A DNA stretch of 64,000 nt from Ensifer sesbaniae (GCF_013283665.1 NZ_JABEKU010000001.1:2170001-2234000), one strand, 5' to 3'. Positions 36,096-44,892 are shown, numbered from the stretch's first letter. The notes: a model not told the origin generated them from the sequence alone. Numbers and translations are program-made.

Positions 36096-36878
36096 ATGCG
36101 TATTTCCAGACGGCTGGCAGCCGCCGCATCGGCTGCCGTTTTCGTGCTCATGGCAGGCTCGGCCATGGCCGACGGCGAAAAGGTCGTTATCGGCACGGAA
36201 GGCGCCTATCCGCCCTTCAACAACCTCGAAGCAGACGGCACGCTGACGGGCTTCGACATCGACATCGCCAAGGCGCTGTGCGCGGAAATGAAGGCGGAGT
36301 GCACCTTCGTCACGCAGGACTGGGACGGCATCATTCCGGCGCTGATCGCCAAGAAGTTCGACGCCATCGTCGCGTCCATGTCGATCACCGCCGAGCGCAA
36401 GGAAAAGGTCGACTTCACCAACAAGTACTACAACACGCCGCCGGCCATCGTCGTACCGAAGGATTCGCCGATCACCGAGGCGACCGAGGCAGCGCTTGCC
36501 GGCAAGGCGCTCGGCGCGCAGGGTTCCACCACCCACTCCAACTATGCCGAAGCGCATATGAAGGGCGCGGACATCAAGCTCTATCCGACGGCTGACGAGT
36601 ACAAGCTCGACATCGCCAACGGCCGCATCGACGCCGTCATCGATGACGTCGTCGTGCTCTCCGAATGGCTGAAGACGGCTGACGGCGCCTGCTGCAAGCT
36701 GCTCGGTACCCTGCCGATCGACCCGGTCATCAACGGCGAAGGCGCCGGCATTGCCGTGCGCAAGGGCGACGACGCGCTGCGCGAGAAGTTCAACAAGGCG
36801 ATCGAAGCGATCCGCGCCAACGGCAAGTACAAGGAAATCAACGAAAAGTACTTCCCGTTCGACGTTTATGGCAGCTGA
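36096..36878 (+). CDS. Amino-acid ABC transporter, periplasmic binding protein (Lys/Arg/ornithine/octopine type)
   Basis: The 260-residue protein has a signal peptide (MRISRRLAAAASAAVFVLMA, cleavage after AMA) and the SBP family 3 fold. Visible features are VVIGTEGAYPPFNNLEADGTLTG-type ligand entry, DIDIAKALCAEMKAECTFV, SMSITAERKEKVDFTNKYY and the hinge GSTTHSNYAEAH. The closest named relatives I recall are HisJ/ArgT and the octopine binding protein OccT, so a basic amino acid or opine is the likely ligand. AGAGAGGA precedes the ATG. An intrinsic terminator follows, so the permeases are probably made at a lower level. Confidence 0.93.
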   Translation: MRISRRLAAAASAAVFVLMAGSAMADGEKVVIGTEGAYPPFNNLEADGTLTGFDIDIAKALCAEMKAECTFVTQDWDGIIPALIAKKFDAIVASMSITAERKEKVDFTNKYYNTPPAIVVPKDSPITEATEAALAGKALGAQGSTTHSNYAEAHMKGADIKLYPTADEYKLDIANGRIDAVIDDVVVLSEWLKTADGACCKLLGTLPIDPVINGEGAGIAVRKGDDALREKFNKAIEAIRANGKYKEINEKYFPFDVYGS

Positions 36879-36945
36879 TTGACGGGTTCCGGCGCGATTT
36901 CCTAGTGAATCATGCCGGAAAAACGTCAGTTCATGCGAAAAATGC

Positions 36946-36977
36946 AACGGCGGATGGCTTGCCCTTCCGCCGTTTTT
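36946..36977 (+). terminator. Intrinsic terminator between binding protein and permease genes
   Basis: AACGGCGGA (36946-36954) and TCCGCCGTT (36966-36974) form a perfect stem that runs into TTTTT. It sits between two genes of one transporter and probably acts as a partial terminator that lowers permease expression. Confidence 0.85.
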
Positions 36978-37046
36978 GTTTGACAAGAGCCTAAAACAAG
37001 GCGCGATCGGTACACACAAAAACGGCGCAAAGGGGAAACTTCTGAC

Positions 37047-37850
37047 ATGAGCGGGTTGTTTGCCGGCTTCTATTCCATCCTCTCCTGGATCGGATCGATC
37101 GTCGATCCATTCTGTGGCCCGGTCGGGGTCTTTCGTTGGCTGGCGCCCGGCACCTTGCTGGCCTGCGGCGACACGGGCTGGGGCGACGATATCGCCTACG
37201 GCTTCGTCGTTACCGCGAGCCTTGCCCTCGCGACGCTGCCCGTCGGCCTGCTGATCGGCTTTTTCGTCGCTCTCGGGAAGCAGTCCGAGGAGCGCACCGT
37301 GCGGCTCGCCGCCAATATCTACACGACGATCTTCCGCGGCCTGCCCGAACTGCTGACGCTTTTCATCGTCTATTACGGCCTGCAGATCCTCGTTCAGCAG
37401 TTGCTGGGGACGTTCGGCTATGGGGGCCCGGTCGAGATCAACGCCTTCTTCGCCGGCATGATCGCGCTCGGCGTCGTCTTCTCCGCCTATTGTTCGGAAG
37501 TGCTGCTCTCCGCCTTCAAGGCCATTCCGCATGGACAGTATGAGGCCGGCGACGCTCTTGGTTTCCATCGCAACAGGACCATGCGCCTCATCATCCTGCC
37601 GCAGCTCGTGCGCATCGCGCTGCCGGGTCTCGGCAATCTCTGGATGGCGCTGCTCAAGGACACGGCCCTCGTCTCGGTCGTGGGCCTGACGGACATCCTG
37701 CGCCAGACCGGCGTCGCCGCCCGAGTGACGAAGCAAGCCTTTGAATTCTATGGTGTGGCCTGCGTGCTCTTCCTGATCCTCGCGATGATCTCCTCGATCG
37801 TCTTTGCGAATCTGGAACGCTGGACCAAACGTGCGGAGATGGGCCGATGA
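37047..37850 (+). CDS. Amino-acid ABC transporter permease (HisQ/OccQ type)
   Basis: The 267-residue inner-membrane protein has about five spans. The HisM/GlnP-type permease core shows FRGLPELLTLFIVYYGL and the EAA loop SAFKAIPHGQYEAGDALGFHRN. A TTGACA sequence at 36979-36984 downstream of the terminator might serve as part of its own promoter. AGGGGA lies upstream of the ATG. Its stop overlaps the next permease start by four bases. Confidence 0.92.
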   Translation: MSGLFAGFYSILSWIGSIVDPFCGPVGVFRWLAPGTLLACGDTGWGDDIAYGFVVTASLALATLPVGLLIGFFVALGKQSEERTVRLAANIYTTIFRGLPELLTLFIVYYGLQILVQQLLGTFGYGGPVEINAFFAGMIALGVVFSAYCSEVLLSAFKAIPHGQYEAGDALGFHRNRTMRLIILPQLVRIALPGLGNLWMALLKDTALVSVVGLTDILRQTGVAARVTKQAFEFYGVACVLFLILAMISSIVFANLERWTKRAEMGR

Positions 37851-38677
37851 GCGCCGTTGCAACGATGATCCCGCCGCAGGCCCCGCCTCCGGTTCCGCCA
37901 AAACCCTATACGCTCGCCCGCTTCGTCGGCAGCGTTGCGCTCGGCATCTGGCTCGCACTTGGCGTCGGCATCTTCCTGACCGTCGTCAGCGGCTGGGACC
38001 CGGAGAAGTTCGCGAAATACGGTCCGCGTTTCCTCTCCGGCCTCGGCGTCACGCTGATGCTGGTTTCTATCTCAATCGTGCTGGGCGCCATTCTGTCGCT
38101 GCCGATCGCCTTTGCCCGCATGTCGAAGAACAGGCTCTGGTCGTGGCTCGCCTATGGCTATGTCTATTTCTTCCGCGGTACGCCGCTGCTGGCGCAGCTC
38201 TTCCTGATCTATTACGGCCTCGGCAGTTTCCGCCCGCAGCTCGAAGCGGTCGGCCTGTGGTGGTTCTTCCGCGATGCCTGGAACTGCGCGCTCTTCGCCT
38301 TCACGCTCAACACCGCAGCCTACCAGGCGGAAATTCTCCGTGGCGCGATCCAAAGCGTGCCGCGCGGCCAGCGCGAAGGTGCCGCCGCCCTCGGCCTGCC
38401 CGAGCGCGTCGCCTTCTGGAAGATCATCCTGCCGCAGGCGATGATCGTGGCGCTGCGCCCCTATGGCAACGAAATCATCCTGATGATCAAGGGCTCGGCG
38501 ATTGTCGCGATCGTCACCGTCTTCGACCTGATGGGCGAAACCCGTTACGCCTTCTCGCGCACCTTCGACTTCCAGATGTATATCTGGGCAGCCATTCTCT
38601 ACCTGATCATGGTCGAGATCCTGCGCAACATCTGGAGCGCGCTGGAAGCGCGGCTGACCCGTCACCTCAAGCGCTAA
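37847..38677 (+). CDS. Amino-acid ABC transporter permease (HisM/OccM type)
   Basis: The second permease subunit has 276 residues and a proline-rich cytoplasmic N-terminus (PPQAPPPVPPKPYT). It shows FFRGTPLLAQLFLIYYGLG and the EAA-type loop GAIQSVPRGQREGAAALGLPE. It would pair with the previous permease. The ATP-binding subunit expected next in such operons is absent from this position and from the whole window, so an ATPase encoded elsewhere must serve. A strong terminator closes the operon. Confidence 0.92.
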   Translation: MSAVATMIPPQAPPPVPPKPYTLARFVGSVALGIWLALGVGIFLTVVSGWDPEKFAKYGPRFLSGLGVTLMLVSISIVLGAILSLPIAFARMSKNRLWSWLAYGYVYFFRGTPLLAQLFLIYYGLGSFRPQLEAVGLWWFFRDAWNCALFAFTLNTAAYQAEILRGAIQSVPRGQREGAAALGLPERVAFWKIILPQAMIVALRPYGNEIILMIKGSAIVAIVTVFDLMGETRYAFSRTFDFQMYIWAAILYLIMVEILRNIWSALEARLTRHLKR

Positions 38678-38736
38678 AACACGTCACGCAAAGTGCGCAG
38701 CAGCTTTGCGATGACGACATGCGATATCAAGGACTG

Positions 38737-38775
38737 AGCTTGGCAGCACTCTCCGTGAGGTGCTGCCAAGCTTTT
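38737..38775 (+). terminator. Terminator of the amino-acid transporter operon
   Basis: GCTTGGCAGCA (38738-38748) pairs with TGCTGCCAAGC (38761-38771) around a short loop, and TTTTGTTATTT follows. It lies about 60 bases after the permease stop. Confidence 0.88.
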
Positions 38776-38877
38776 GTTATTTCTTACGAAAGTTTCATTT
38801 CGGGGCAAACATTAGCCCTTGATTAAGAAATCAGGCGTTTCATCATAGGGACCAGCTTTGCGAGAAGTGAGGTCCTC

Positions 38878-39144
38878 ATGACAAACGAGATGGAACTTCA
38901 GCTTAAGGGCTACGGCCTGACGACGGCCCAGATCCTCTATCACATGCCGGATCATCCGACCTTCCTCCAGACCTATGTCTGGCAGCACTACGACATCGCG
39001 CCCGACTTTCCGGAGATGCGCAGCTTCCTTAAATTCTGGCAGGAAAAGCTGGATGGGCCGCTGCATTCGGTGCGCTATGTGCACCGCAAGCTGATCTCGG
39101 CGACGGAATGGCGGGCGCTGAAGGGCGAGTTCATCCTGCACTGA
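38878..39144 (+). CDS. usg: Usg family protein
   Basis: The 88-residue protein matches the Usg family of alphaproteobacteria (MELQLKGYGLTTAQILYHMPDHP, LQTYVWQHYDIAPDFPEM, GPLHSVRYVH). The name comes from its place near trpF in some genomes; its function is not established. GAGG lies about seven bases before the ATG. It stands alone here with no trp gene in view. Confidence 0.88.
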   Translation: MTNEMELQLKGYGLTTAQILYHMPDHPTFLQTYVWQHYDIAPDFPEMRSFLKFWQEKLDGPLHSVRYVHRKLISATEWRALKGEFILH

Positions 39145-39257
39145 ACCGCCGATCGAAACTGACGAGCCTAAGTAGCCGGTCAGGCTACCCGCATTGCGAT
39201 CGGCATGCCTGGACTACCGCGATGGCGCAGGCGTCCGGAACCTTCCAGGCGACGCCC

Positions 39258-39983
39258 TCAAACATGCACCTCCCCATGCGCCAATTCACCTTCGGTCGGC
39301 TCCCTGTGCAACGAGCCGTAGAGCACCAGCGCATAGAACAGCAGAACGCCAACGATTACCGGCCAGCCGGATACGGGACCCAGCGCCGCATTCTGGGCGA
39401 CATCGGTCCAGGAGCGCACGTGACCGAAGGGTTCGCCATTGGTCGAGATCTTCGGCGAGGAAATCTTCAGGGTCCAGGCAAGCAACAGGATCAGATACAT
39501 CCAGCAGTAATTGCGCTGCAGCCGCCGGCAGAAAGCCTCACGGTAACTCATCAGGAAGGCCGGCTTGCGCAGGCTTTTGGCGATTGCCACCGCCCAGTTG
39601 AGGTTCGGCGTTCCGTCCGGTGCGAGAATCTGCGCAAAATACCCGCGCTCCAATTGCCTGACCCGCGCGCGGTAGACATCGAAGAAGCGATAGCGCCGCG
39701 CTTCGATGAGCAGCAGCAGCGTGATCAGCAGCATCGCGAAAAGCAGCACGCTATGGTGCGACGACGGGGTCGACAGGGAAACGGAGAGCAGCGCGGCGAC
39801 GACGGTGATCGCCCAGTTCGAGGTCCGGTCGATGCGGTCGCGCCAGCCGGCCATGCGGCCCAATTCGCCGCGGTAATAATGCACGACCGCGTTGATCTGT
39901 TCCTGCGACGACTGCGGCAGCGGCGGGCCCTTCGGCTCCTTGACCTCCGCACTGATGATCAGCGGACCGAGCTCGGCGGACAT
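39258..39983 (-). CDS. DUF2270-type integral membrane protein
   Basis: The 241-residue protein has a cytoplasmic N-terminus with INAVVHYYRGELGRMAGWRDRIDRTSNWAI-like sequence and paired membrane spans at about 60-95. A loop holds EARRYRFFDVYRARVRQLERG, and two more spans lie near 160-180 and 210-230. This corresponds to what I recall of DUF2270. No function is known. GGAGG lies upstream of the ATG at 39983. The gene stands alone. Confidence 0.75.
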   Translation of the reverse strand: MSAELGPLIISAEVKEPKGPPLPQSSQEQINAVVHYYRGELGRMAGWRDRIDRTSNWAITVVAALLSVSLSTPSSHHSVLLFAMLLITLLLLIEARRYRFFDVYRARVRQLERGYFAQILAPDGTPNLNWAVAIAKSLRKPAFLMSYREAFCRRLQRNYCWMYLILLLAWTLKISSPKISTNGEPFGHVRSWTDVAQNAALGPVSGWPVIVGVLLFYALVLYGSLHREPTEGELAHGEVHV

Positions 39984-40186
39984 CGGTATTCCTCCCGTCT
40001 TTTCTTATGCTTGCGATGATGACTCCTTTCCGTCCGCCGATAAATCCCGACGGCGTCGCGCGGCGCCGTTTTTCGTTCAAAAGGCCAATGAAATCCTGTC
40101 TCTCGTGTGGATAGCAATTCATCCGCCGCGGCAAACGATCACCGACGGCGATTGCCAAAGCCCCTTCGTGGACGTAAGAAGCGGCG

Positions 40187-41014
40187 ATGACCCAGAAGAG
40201 CACGAAAATCGACGAGGAAGCGCTGGCGGAAGCCTATAACCGCGCCCTCTCCCTGGAAAAATCCGGCAACTTCGATGCCGCTGCCGACGCCTATGCCGAA
40301 GTGCTGGCACTCGACCCGGAAGACCACGGCGGCGCGGCCGTGCGGCTGGCTTCGATGGGGCGCGGCGAAACGCCGGTGAAGGCGCCTGACGCCTATGTCG
40401 CCACCCTCTTCGACCAGCATGCCGAGGTCTTCGACAACGTGCTCGTCGACCAGCTCGGCTATTGCGTACCCTTGCTTGTTCGCCAGCGGCTGCAGGCGCT
40501 CGAGCTCGGTCCGTTCGATCGCGTGCTCGATCTCGGCTGCGGTACAGGCCTCACCGGCGGCGCGCTTCGCGACATGGCCGACGATATCACCGGCGTCGAC
40601 CTCTCGGAAAACATGGTCGAGATCGCGCATGAGAAGGATCTCTACGAGACGCTCTACGTCGCCGAAGCGGTCGATTATCTCGACGACAACGACGACGAGC
40701 CCTTCGACCTGATCGTCGCGACCGACGTGCTTCCCTATATGGGCGCGCTCGAAGCGCTGTTCTTCGGCGCCGTCGACAATCTCGTGCCGGGCGGCCTGCT
40801 GATCTTCTCCAGCGAGACGCTGCCCGCCGAAACCTTCGCCGGCCGCGATTTCATGGTCGGCCCGCACCAGCGCTTCGCCCATGCCGAAAGTTACCTGCGC
40901 GACCGTCTCGCTGCCACCGGCTTCGAGATCGTCGAGGTCGGCGACATCACCGTGCGCATGGAAGAAGGCGAACCGATCGCCGGCCATCTGGTGATCGCCC
41001 GCTTCAAGCCCTGA
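40187..41014 (+). CDS. SAM-dependent methyltransferase with N-terminal TPR segment
   Basis: The 275-residue protein joins a TPR-like helix pair at about 8-45 (AYNRALSLEKSGNFDAAADAYAEVLALDPEDHGG) to a class I methyltransferase. Motif I is VLDLGCGTGLTGG (around 110), an acidic strand end is ITGVDLSENMVEIA, and motif IV is DLIVATDVLPYMG. TPR-linked methyltransferases of this kind are found in alphaproteobacteria, and the acceptor is unknown. The sequence after the SAM domain matches no acceptor class I recognise. Confidence 0.87.
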   Translation: MTQKSTKIDEEALAEAYNRALSLEKSGNFDAAADAYAEVLALDPEDHGGAAVRLASMGRGETPVKAPDAYVATLFDQHAEVFDNVLVDQLGYCVPLLVRQRLQALELGPFDRVLDLGCGTGLTGGALRDMADDITGVDLSENMVEIAHEKDLYETLYVAEAVDYLDDNDDEPFDLIVATDVLPYMGALEALFFGAVDNLVPGGLLIFSSETLPAETFAGRDFMVGPHQRFAHAESYLRDRLAATGFEIVEVGDITVRMEEGEPIAGHLVIARFKP

Positions 41015-41029
41015 ATGATCTCAGGCCAC

Positions 41030-41133
41030 TTGCATAATTCCTTAGATCGAAATCGATTCGAGGATGAAATTATGCAGCAGATTTAAAGCGTTACAGCGTC
41101 CCTTGCGCGTCTTGAAAGACGCGCGGCGCTGCA
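41030..41133 (+). repeat. Rhizobial intergenic palindromic repeat, copy C
   Basis: Same two-hairpin plan as copy A: GCATAATT with AATTATGC arms around a TCGAAATCGA core, then TACAGCG, GCGCGTCTTG and AAGACGCGCGGCGCTG. It lies between the methyltransferase and the dehydrogenase genes and has diverged in the left hairpin. Confidence 0.75.
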
Positions 41134-41223
41134 GGCGGGCATCGAATGATGCCGCCCTTCGCTCTTTTCCCCATCCGCGCCATCGGCTACACCAAATGCG
41201 AAAGCAATGGGAGTATTTGAAAA

Positions 41224-42093
41224 ATGGCAAAGGTCGCATTCATCGGTCTCGGCGTCATGGGTTATCCCATGGCCGGCCACCTCAAGGTCCGCGGCGGACA
41301 CGAGCTGACGGTCTACAACCGTACCTTCGCCAAGGCCGAGAAATGGGCCGCCGAGTTCGGCGGCCGCGCGGTGCGCACGCCAGCGGAAGCCGCCGATGGC
41401 GCAGAGTTCGTATTTTCCTGCGTCGGCAACGACGACGACCTGCGCTCGGTAACGACGGGCAAGGATGGCGCTTTTGAAACGCTTGGCGCCGACGCCGTCT
41501 TCATCGACAACACCACCGCTTCCGCCGAGGTCGCCCGCGAACTCTACGAAGCAGCGAAGGCGCGCAACGCCCACTTCATCGATGCCCCGGTTTCCGGCGG
41601 CCAGGCCGGCGCCGAAAACGGCGTGCTGACGGTGATGTGCGGCGGCGACGAGCCGGTCTTCGATCGTGCCAAGCCCATCATCGAAGCCTTTGCCCGCATG
41701 GTCGGCCTGATGGGCCCGGCCGGCGCTGGACAGATCACCAAGATGATCAACCAGATCTGCATTGCAGGTCTCGTCCAGGGGCTTGCTGAGGGCATTCACT
41801 TCGGCAAGAAGGCCGGCCTCGATATCGAGAAGGTCGTTGATGTCATCTCCAAGGGCGCGGCCGGCTCCTGGCAGATGGAGAACCGCCACAAGACGATGAA
41901 CGCCGGCAAGTATGACTTCGGTTTCGCCGTCGACTGGATGCGCAAGGACCTCGACATCGTGCTCGCGGAAGCCCGCCGCAACGGCGCCAAGCTGCCCGTG
42001 ACCGCCCTCGTCGACCAGTTCTACGGCGACGTTCAGGCCATGGGCGGCAATCGCTGGGATACATCCTCCCTGCTCGCCCGCCTCGAAAAATGA
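41224..42093 (+). CDS. NAD(P)-dependent 3-hydroxyacid dehydrogenase-type oxidoreductase
   Basis: The 289-residue protein belongs to the 3-hydroxyisobutyrate dehydrogenase/tartronate semialdehyde reductase superfamily. It has the Rossmann motif FIGLGVMGYPMAGHL (6-20), the substrate motif FIDAPVSGGQAGAENGVLT and the catalytic lysine region GAGQITKMINQICIAG, with DLDIVLAEA near the C-terminus. NRT after the second strand (VYNRTFAKA) suggests NADP preference. The natural substrate is open. Its stop overlaps the AlkD-like gene by four bases. Confidence 0.9.
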   Translation: MAKVAFIGLGVMGYPMAGHLKVRGGHELTVYNRTFAKAEKWAAEFGGRAVRTPAEAADGAEFVFSCVGNDDDLRSVTTGKDGAFETLGADAVFIDNTTASAEVARELYEAAKARNAHFIDAPVSGGQAGAENGVLTVMCGGDEPVFDRAKPIIEAFARMVGLMGPAGAGQITKMINQICIAGLVQGLAEGIHFGKKAGLDIEKVVDVISKGAAGSWQMENRHKTMNAGKYDFGFAVDWMRKDLDIVLAEARRNGAKLPVTALVDQFYGDVQAMGGNRWDTSSLLARLEK

Positions 42094-42800
42094 GCCTCGG
42101 CCCGTCCTCGACCGCAGACGAGATCATCGCTCACCTGCGGTCTCTCGGGTCTGAAGGCAATCTCGCCGGCATGGCGCGCTTCGGCATCGTCACCGATGCC
42201 GCCCTCGGCCTCTCCAATGTCGAGCTGCACAAGCTGACGCGCCAGGTGAAAGCCGATCACCGCCGCGCGCTGGAACTCTGGCGATCCGGCATCCGCGAGG
42301 CGCGCATCCTGGCCGCCTTCACGGCCGAGCCGAACATGCTGACGCTGGAAGAGGCTCGCCGCTGGGCGGACGATTGCAATTCCTGGGAAGTCGTCGACAC
42401 CGTCGCCGACCTTTTCGTCGCCGCCCGCTTCGAGCGCGAACTGGTCCCGGAATTCGCGGCCGACGAACGCGAGTTCGTCCGCCGCATCGCCTTTGCGATG
42501 GTTGCGACCGCTGCAGTCCACCTGAAGAAGGAACCGGACGCGACGCTCCTCAACTGGCTGCCGCTGATCGAAGAGCACGCAACCGACGAGCGGAATTTCG
42601 TCAAGAAGGCAGTCAACTGGGCGCTCAGGCAGATCGGCAAGCGCAATGCCGCCTGCCACGGGCCGGCACTGGCGCTGGCGGAACGCCTGGCCGCAAGCAC
42701 GAACCGCGCCGCCCGCTGGACGGGCAAGGACGCGGTTCGCGAACTTAGGAGCGACAAAGTGCTTGCGCGCCTCGGCCTCGGTGAAAGCCGCGCCGGTTAG
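42090..42800 (+). CDS. DNA alkylation repair protein (AlkD-like HEAT repeat)
   Basis: The 236-residue protein matches AlkD-type DNA glycosylases for bulky or N3/N7-alkylated bases. HEAT-like repeats are visible around LSNVELHKLTRQVKADHRRAL, LWRSGIREARILAAF, WADDCNSWEVVDTVADLF, FVRRIAFAMVATAAVHL and RNFVKKAVNWALRQIGKRN. The WEVVD and KKAVNWALRQIG stretches correspond to the DNA-binding concave face. It is translationally coupled to the dehydrogenase, an unusual partner. Confidence 0.9.
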   Translation: MSLGPSSTADEIIAHLRSLGSEGNLAGMARFGIVTDAALGLSNVELHKLTRQVKADHRRALELWRSGIREARILAAFTAEPNMLTLEEARRWADDCNSWEVVDTVADLFVAARFERELVPEFAADEREFVRRIAFAMVATAAVHLKKEPDATLLNWLPLIEEHATDERNFVKKAVNWALRQIGKRNAACHGPALALAERLAASTNRAARWTGKDAVRELRSDKVLARLGLGESRAG

Positions 42801-42810
42801 CGCGGCTGCC

Positions 42811-43299
42811 TCAGTCCTCGGAGGATTTCGCCTGGTCGATTACCATGTAGTCGAGCGGAAGCTCGGTCGTGTACTTGATCTGCTCCATGGCGAAGGCGGA
42901 AGAGACGTCGCGGATCTCGATCTTGGCGATCATGCGCTTGTAGAACGCGTCATAGGCAGCGATATCCGGCACGACGACTCGCAGAAGATAGTCGACGTCG
43001 CCGCTCATGCGGTAGAATTCGACCACCTCGGGAAACTCCGACACCACCTCGGAGAAGCGGCGAAGCCATTCCATCGAGTGCGAGTTCGTGCGGATCGACA
43101 CGAACACCGTGACCTTGGTGTTGATCTTCACCGGATCGAGAAGGGCGACGCGACGGCGGATGACACCGTCCTCTTCCATCTTCTGGATGCGCCGCCAGCA
43201 CGGCGTGGTCGAAAGTCCCACCTTCTTGGCAAGGTCGGCAACGGCCAGCGTGGAATCCTCCTGCAGCAGGCGCAGGATTTTGCGGTCTAGGCGGTCCAT
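42811..43299 (-). CDS. Lrp/AsnC-family transcription regulator
   Basis: The 162-residue protein has an N-terminal helix-turn-helix (LDRKILRLLQEDSTLAVADLAKKVGLSTTPCWRRIQ) and a C-terminal RAM ligand-binding domain (VVEFYRMSGDVDYLLRVVVPD). Lrp-family proteins respond to amino acids. No obvious target is divergent; the upstream neighbour is the UDG-like gene on the same strand. It converges on the alkD gene with a ten-base gap. Confidence 0.95.
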   Translation of the reverse strand: MDRLDRKILRLLQEDSTLAVADLAKKVGLSTTPCWRRIQKMEEDGVIRRRVALLDPVKINTKVTVFVSIRTNSHSMEWLRRFSEVVSEFPEVVEFYRMSGDVDYLLRVVVPDIAAYDAFYKRMIAKIEIRDVSSAFAMEQIKYTTELPLDYMVIDQAKSSED

Positions 43300-43364
43300 G
43301 AAACTCCCTCTCGAATTATTTTTCCTTCTATAGCGCGAAATTAGTGAAGATAAAGAAAATTGTT

Positions 43365-44003
43365 TCAGGCCGAGAGCATAACCACCCGCTCCCGCAGGAA
43401 TGGCAGGACATCGGCCTCGAACCAGGGATTACGCTTCAGCCAGCCGGTATTGCGCCAGCTCGGATGCGGCAGCGGCAGGATGGCGGGATCCCTATTGCGC
43501 AGCGCGTAGCGGCGCCAATCCTTCACCGTCTCGGTCATCGATTTCGGGCAATCGGGCCCGATATGCCAGCGCTGCGCATAGTGGCCGATCGCCAGAACCA
43601 GCTCGACCTGCGGCATCAGATCCATCGCCCGTTGCCGCCACAGCGGCGCGCATTCCCGGCGCGGCGGCAGGTCGCTGCCGTGGGCGTCATAACCCGGAAA
43701 GCAGAAGCCCATCGGCACGATCGCAAATTTCCCCGGATCGTAGAAGGTCTCGCGGTCCACCCCCAGCCATTGCCGGAGCCGATCGCCGGACGCATCGTTG
43801 AAGGGCAGCCCGCTGTCATGCACGCGAAGCCCGGGCGCCTGCCCCGCGATCAGGATGCGCGCGGTCGTCGAGATCACCGCCACCGGTCGCGGCTCATGCG
43901 GCAGCCGGTCGTCATCGCCGCTCATCGGACTGTCGCGACAGATGCGGCAGGCGGCAATCGCAGCCCGCAGCCGCTCCAGGTCCGGGAGATCGTTCTCAGA
44001 CAT
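43365..44003 (-). CDS. Uracil-DNA-glycosylase superfamily protein
   Basis: The 212-residue protein fits the family 4/5-like UDG fold. Motif A is ILIAGQAPGLRVHDSGLPFNDASG and the late motif is LPLPHPSWRN, with VELVLAIGHYAQRW between. Of the four possible Fe-S cysteines of family 4 only C24 and C27 (ACRICRD) and a few others are present, so cluster binding is uncertain. It starts at an ATG that overlaps the end of the SNase gene by eight bases, so both are likely translated from one message. Confidence 0.82.
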   Translation of the reverse strand: MSENDLPDLERLRAAIAACRICRDSPMSGDDDRLPHEPRPVAVISTTARILIAGQAPGLRVHDSGLPFNDASGDRLRQWLGVDRETFYDPGKFAIVPMGFCFPGYDAHGSDLPPRRECAPLWRQRAMDLMPQVELVLAIGHYAQRWHIGPDCPKSMTETVKDWRRYALRNRDPAILPLPHPSWRNTGWLKRNPWFEADVLPFLRERVVMLSA

Positions 44004-44616
44004 CGCCAATACTCGCAAACAATGCGGTCAGCCGCTCCAGCAGCCAGCGCCTGATCGTCTCCAGCCAACCGTCGACCAGAGGCGGGCCTTCGTCCGGATG
44101 GCCGTTCGTCCGGCGCCATTCCTGCGGCGTCGTGAATTCGCCTCCCCAAAGGCCGCGCCGCTCCTTCTCCGCCCGTGCCTCTTCCGCCTGGTAGCGCCCG
44201 TAGCTGACCGCATAGCCGGAGAGCACCATCTCCCGGCCGACATCGCGCCCGCCTGCCTCACAGGTGCCGAGGTCGCGGCCATAGCGGTCGCGTCCGTGAA
44301 AGCGGCAGCGCACATCGCCCGCCGAAATCAGCGTTCTCAGGCGATCACGCGCCTCGCGGCCGCAATCCCAGGTCCCGCCGTCGCGCTCGCAGCTCTGGTC
44401 CAGTTCCGGCGCGTCGATCCCCTCGATGCGGATGCGCTTGCCATCGAGGCGAAGGCTGTCGCCATCGCTTGCGGTGGCGAGGCCACGCGCCTCGCCGGTC
44501 GCCGCGCGCTCCGCGACGGGCAGTTTGTCGGCGAAATAGGCGCCGACCGAAAGCAACAGAAGAAAGATCCACCCGACGAGCATGCCGCTGCGCCCGGCTG
44601 GTCGCGATCGGTCCAC
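43996..44616 (-). CDS. Membrane-anchored thermonuclease (SNase-like) protein
   Basis: The product is a staphylococcal-nuclease-fold protein of 206 residues. A membrane anchor or uncleaved signal lies at about 12-30 (MLVGWIFLLLLSVGAYFAD). The nuclease core has IRIEGIDAPELDQ (catalytic arginine and metal aspartate region) and FHGRDRYGRDLGTC. The usual catalytic pattern is kept, so activity is plausible outside the cytoplasm. I chose the GTG at 44616 because GGAGG lies four bases upstream; an ATG at 44583 is also possible. Confidence 0.85.
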   Translation of the reverse strand: MDRSRPAGRSGMLVGWIFLLLLSVGAYFADKLPVAERAATGEARGLATASDGDSLRLDGKRIRIEGIDAPELDQSCERDGGTWDCGREARDRLRTLISAGDVRCRFHGRDRYGRDLGTCEAGGRDVGREMVLSGYAVSYGRYQAEEARAEKERRGLWGGEFTTPQEWRRTNGHPDEGPPLVDGWLETIRRWLLERLTALFASIGDV

Positions 44617-44892
44617 AGGGCCTCCGCCTCTCCCGCCGGTGAAGCGGTATCTCGTCCGGCCCGATTTCACGTTTCCTGCACCTCTATCGTTACGCGCGTG
44701 CCCGGCAGACCCGGCACACCATAAATACACATGATTCCAGGAGCTTGTAGGCGAAATCTCATGCGCCGGCTCTCGCTTTCGACCGGAAGCCACCCCGGCG
44801 CCACAATGGTTGTCGAATCCTTCACACCCGGCAGCAACTTCTTAAGGATTGCTCACTAGACTGCAAGGAAACCATAACCTTCGCATAAGAGC

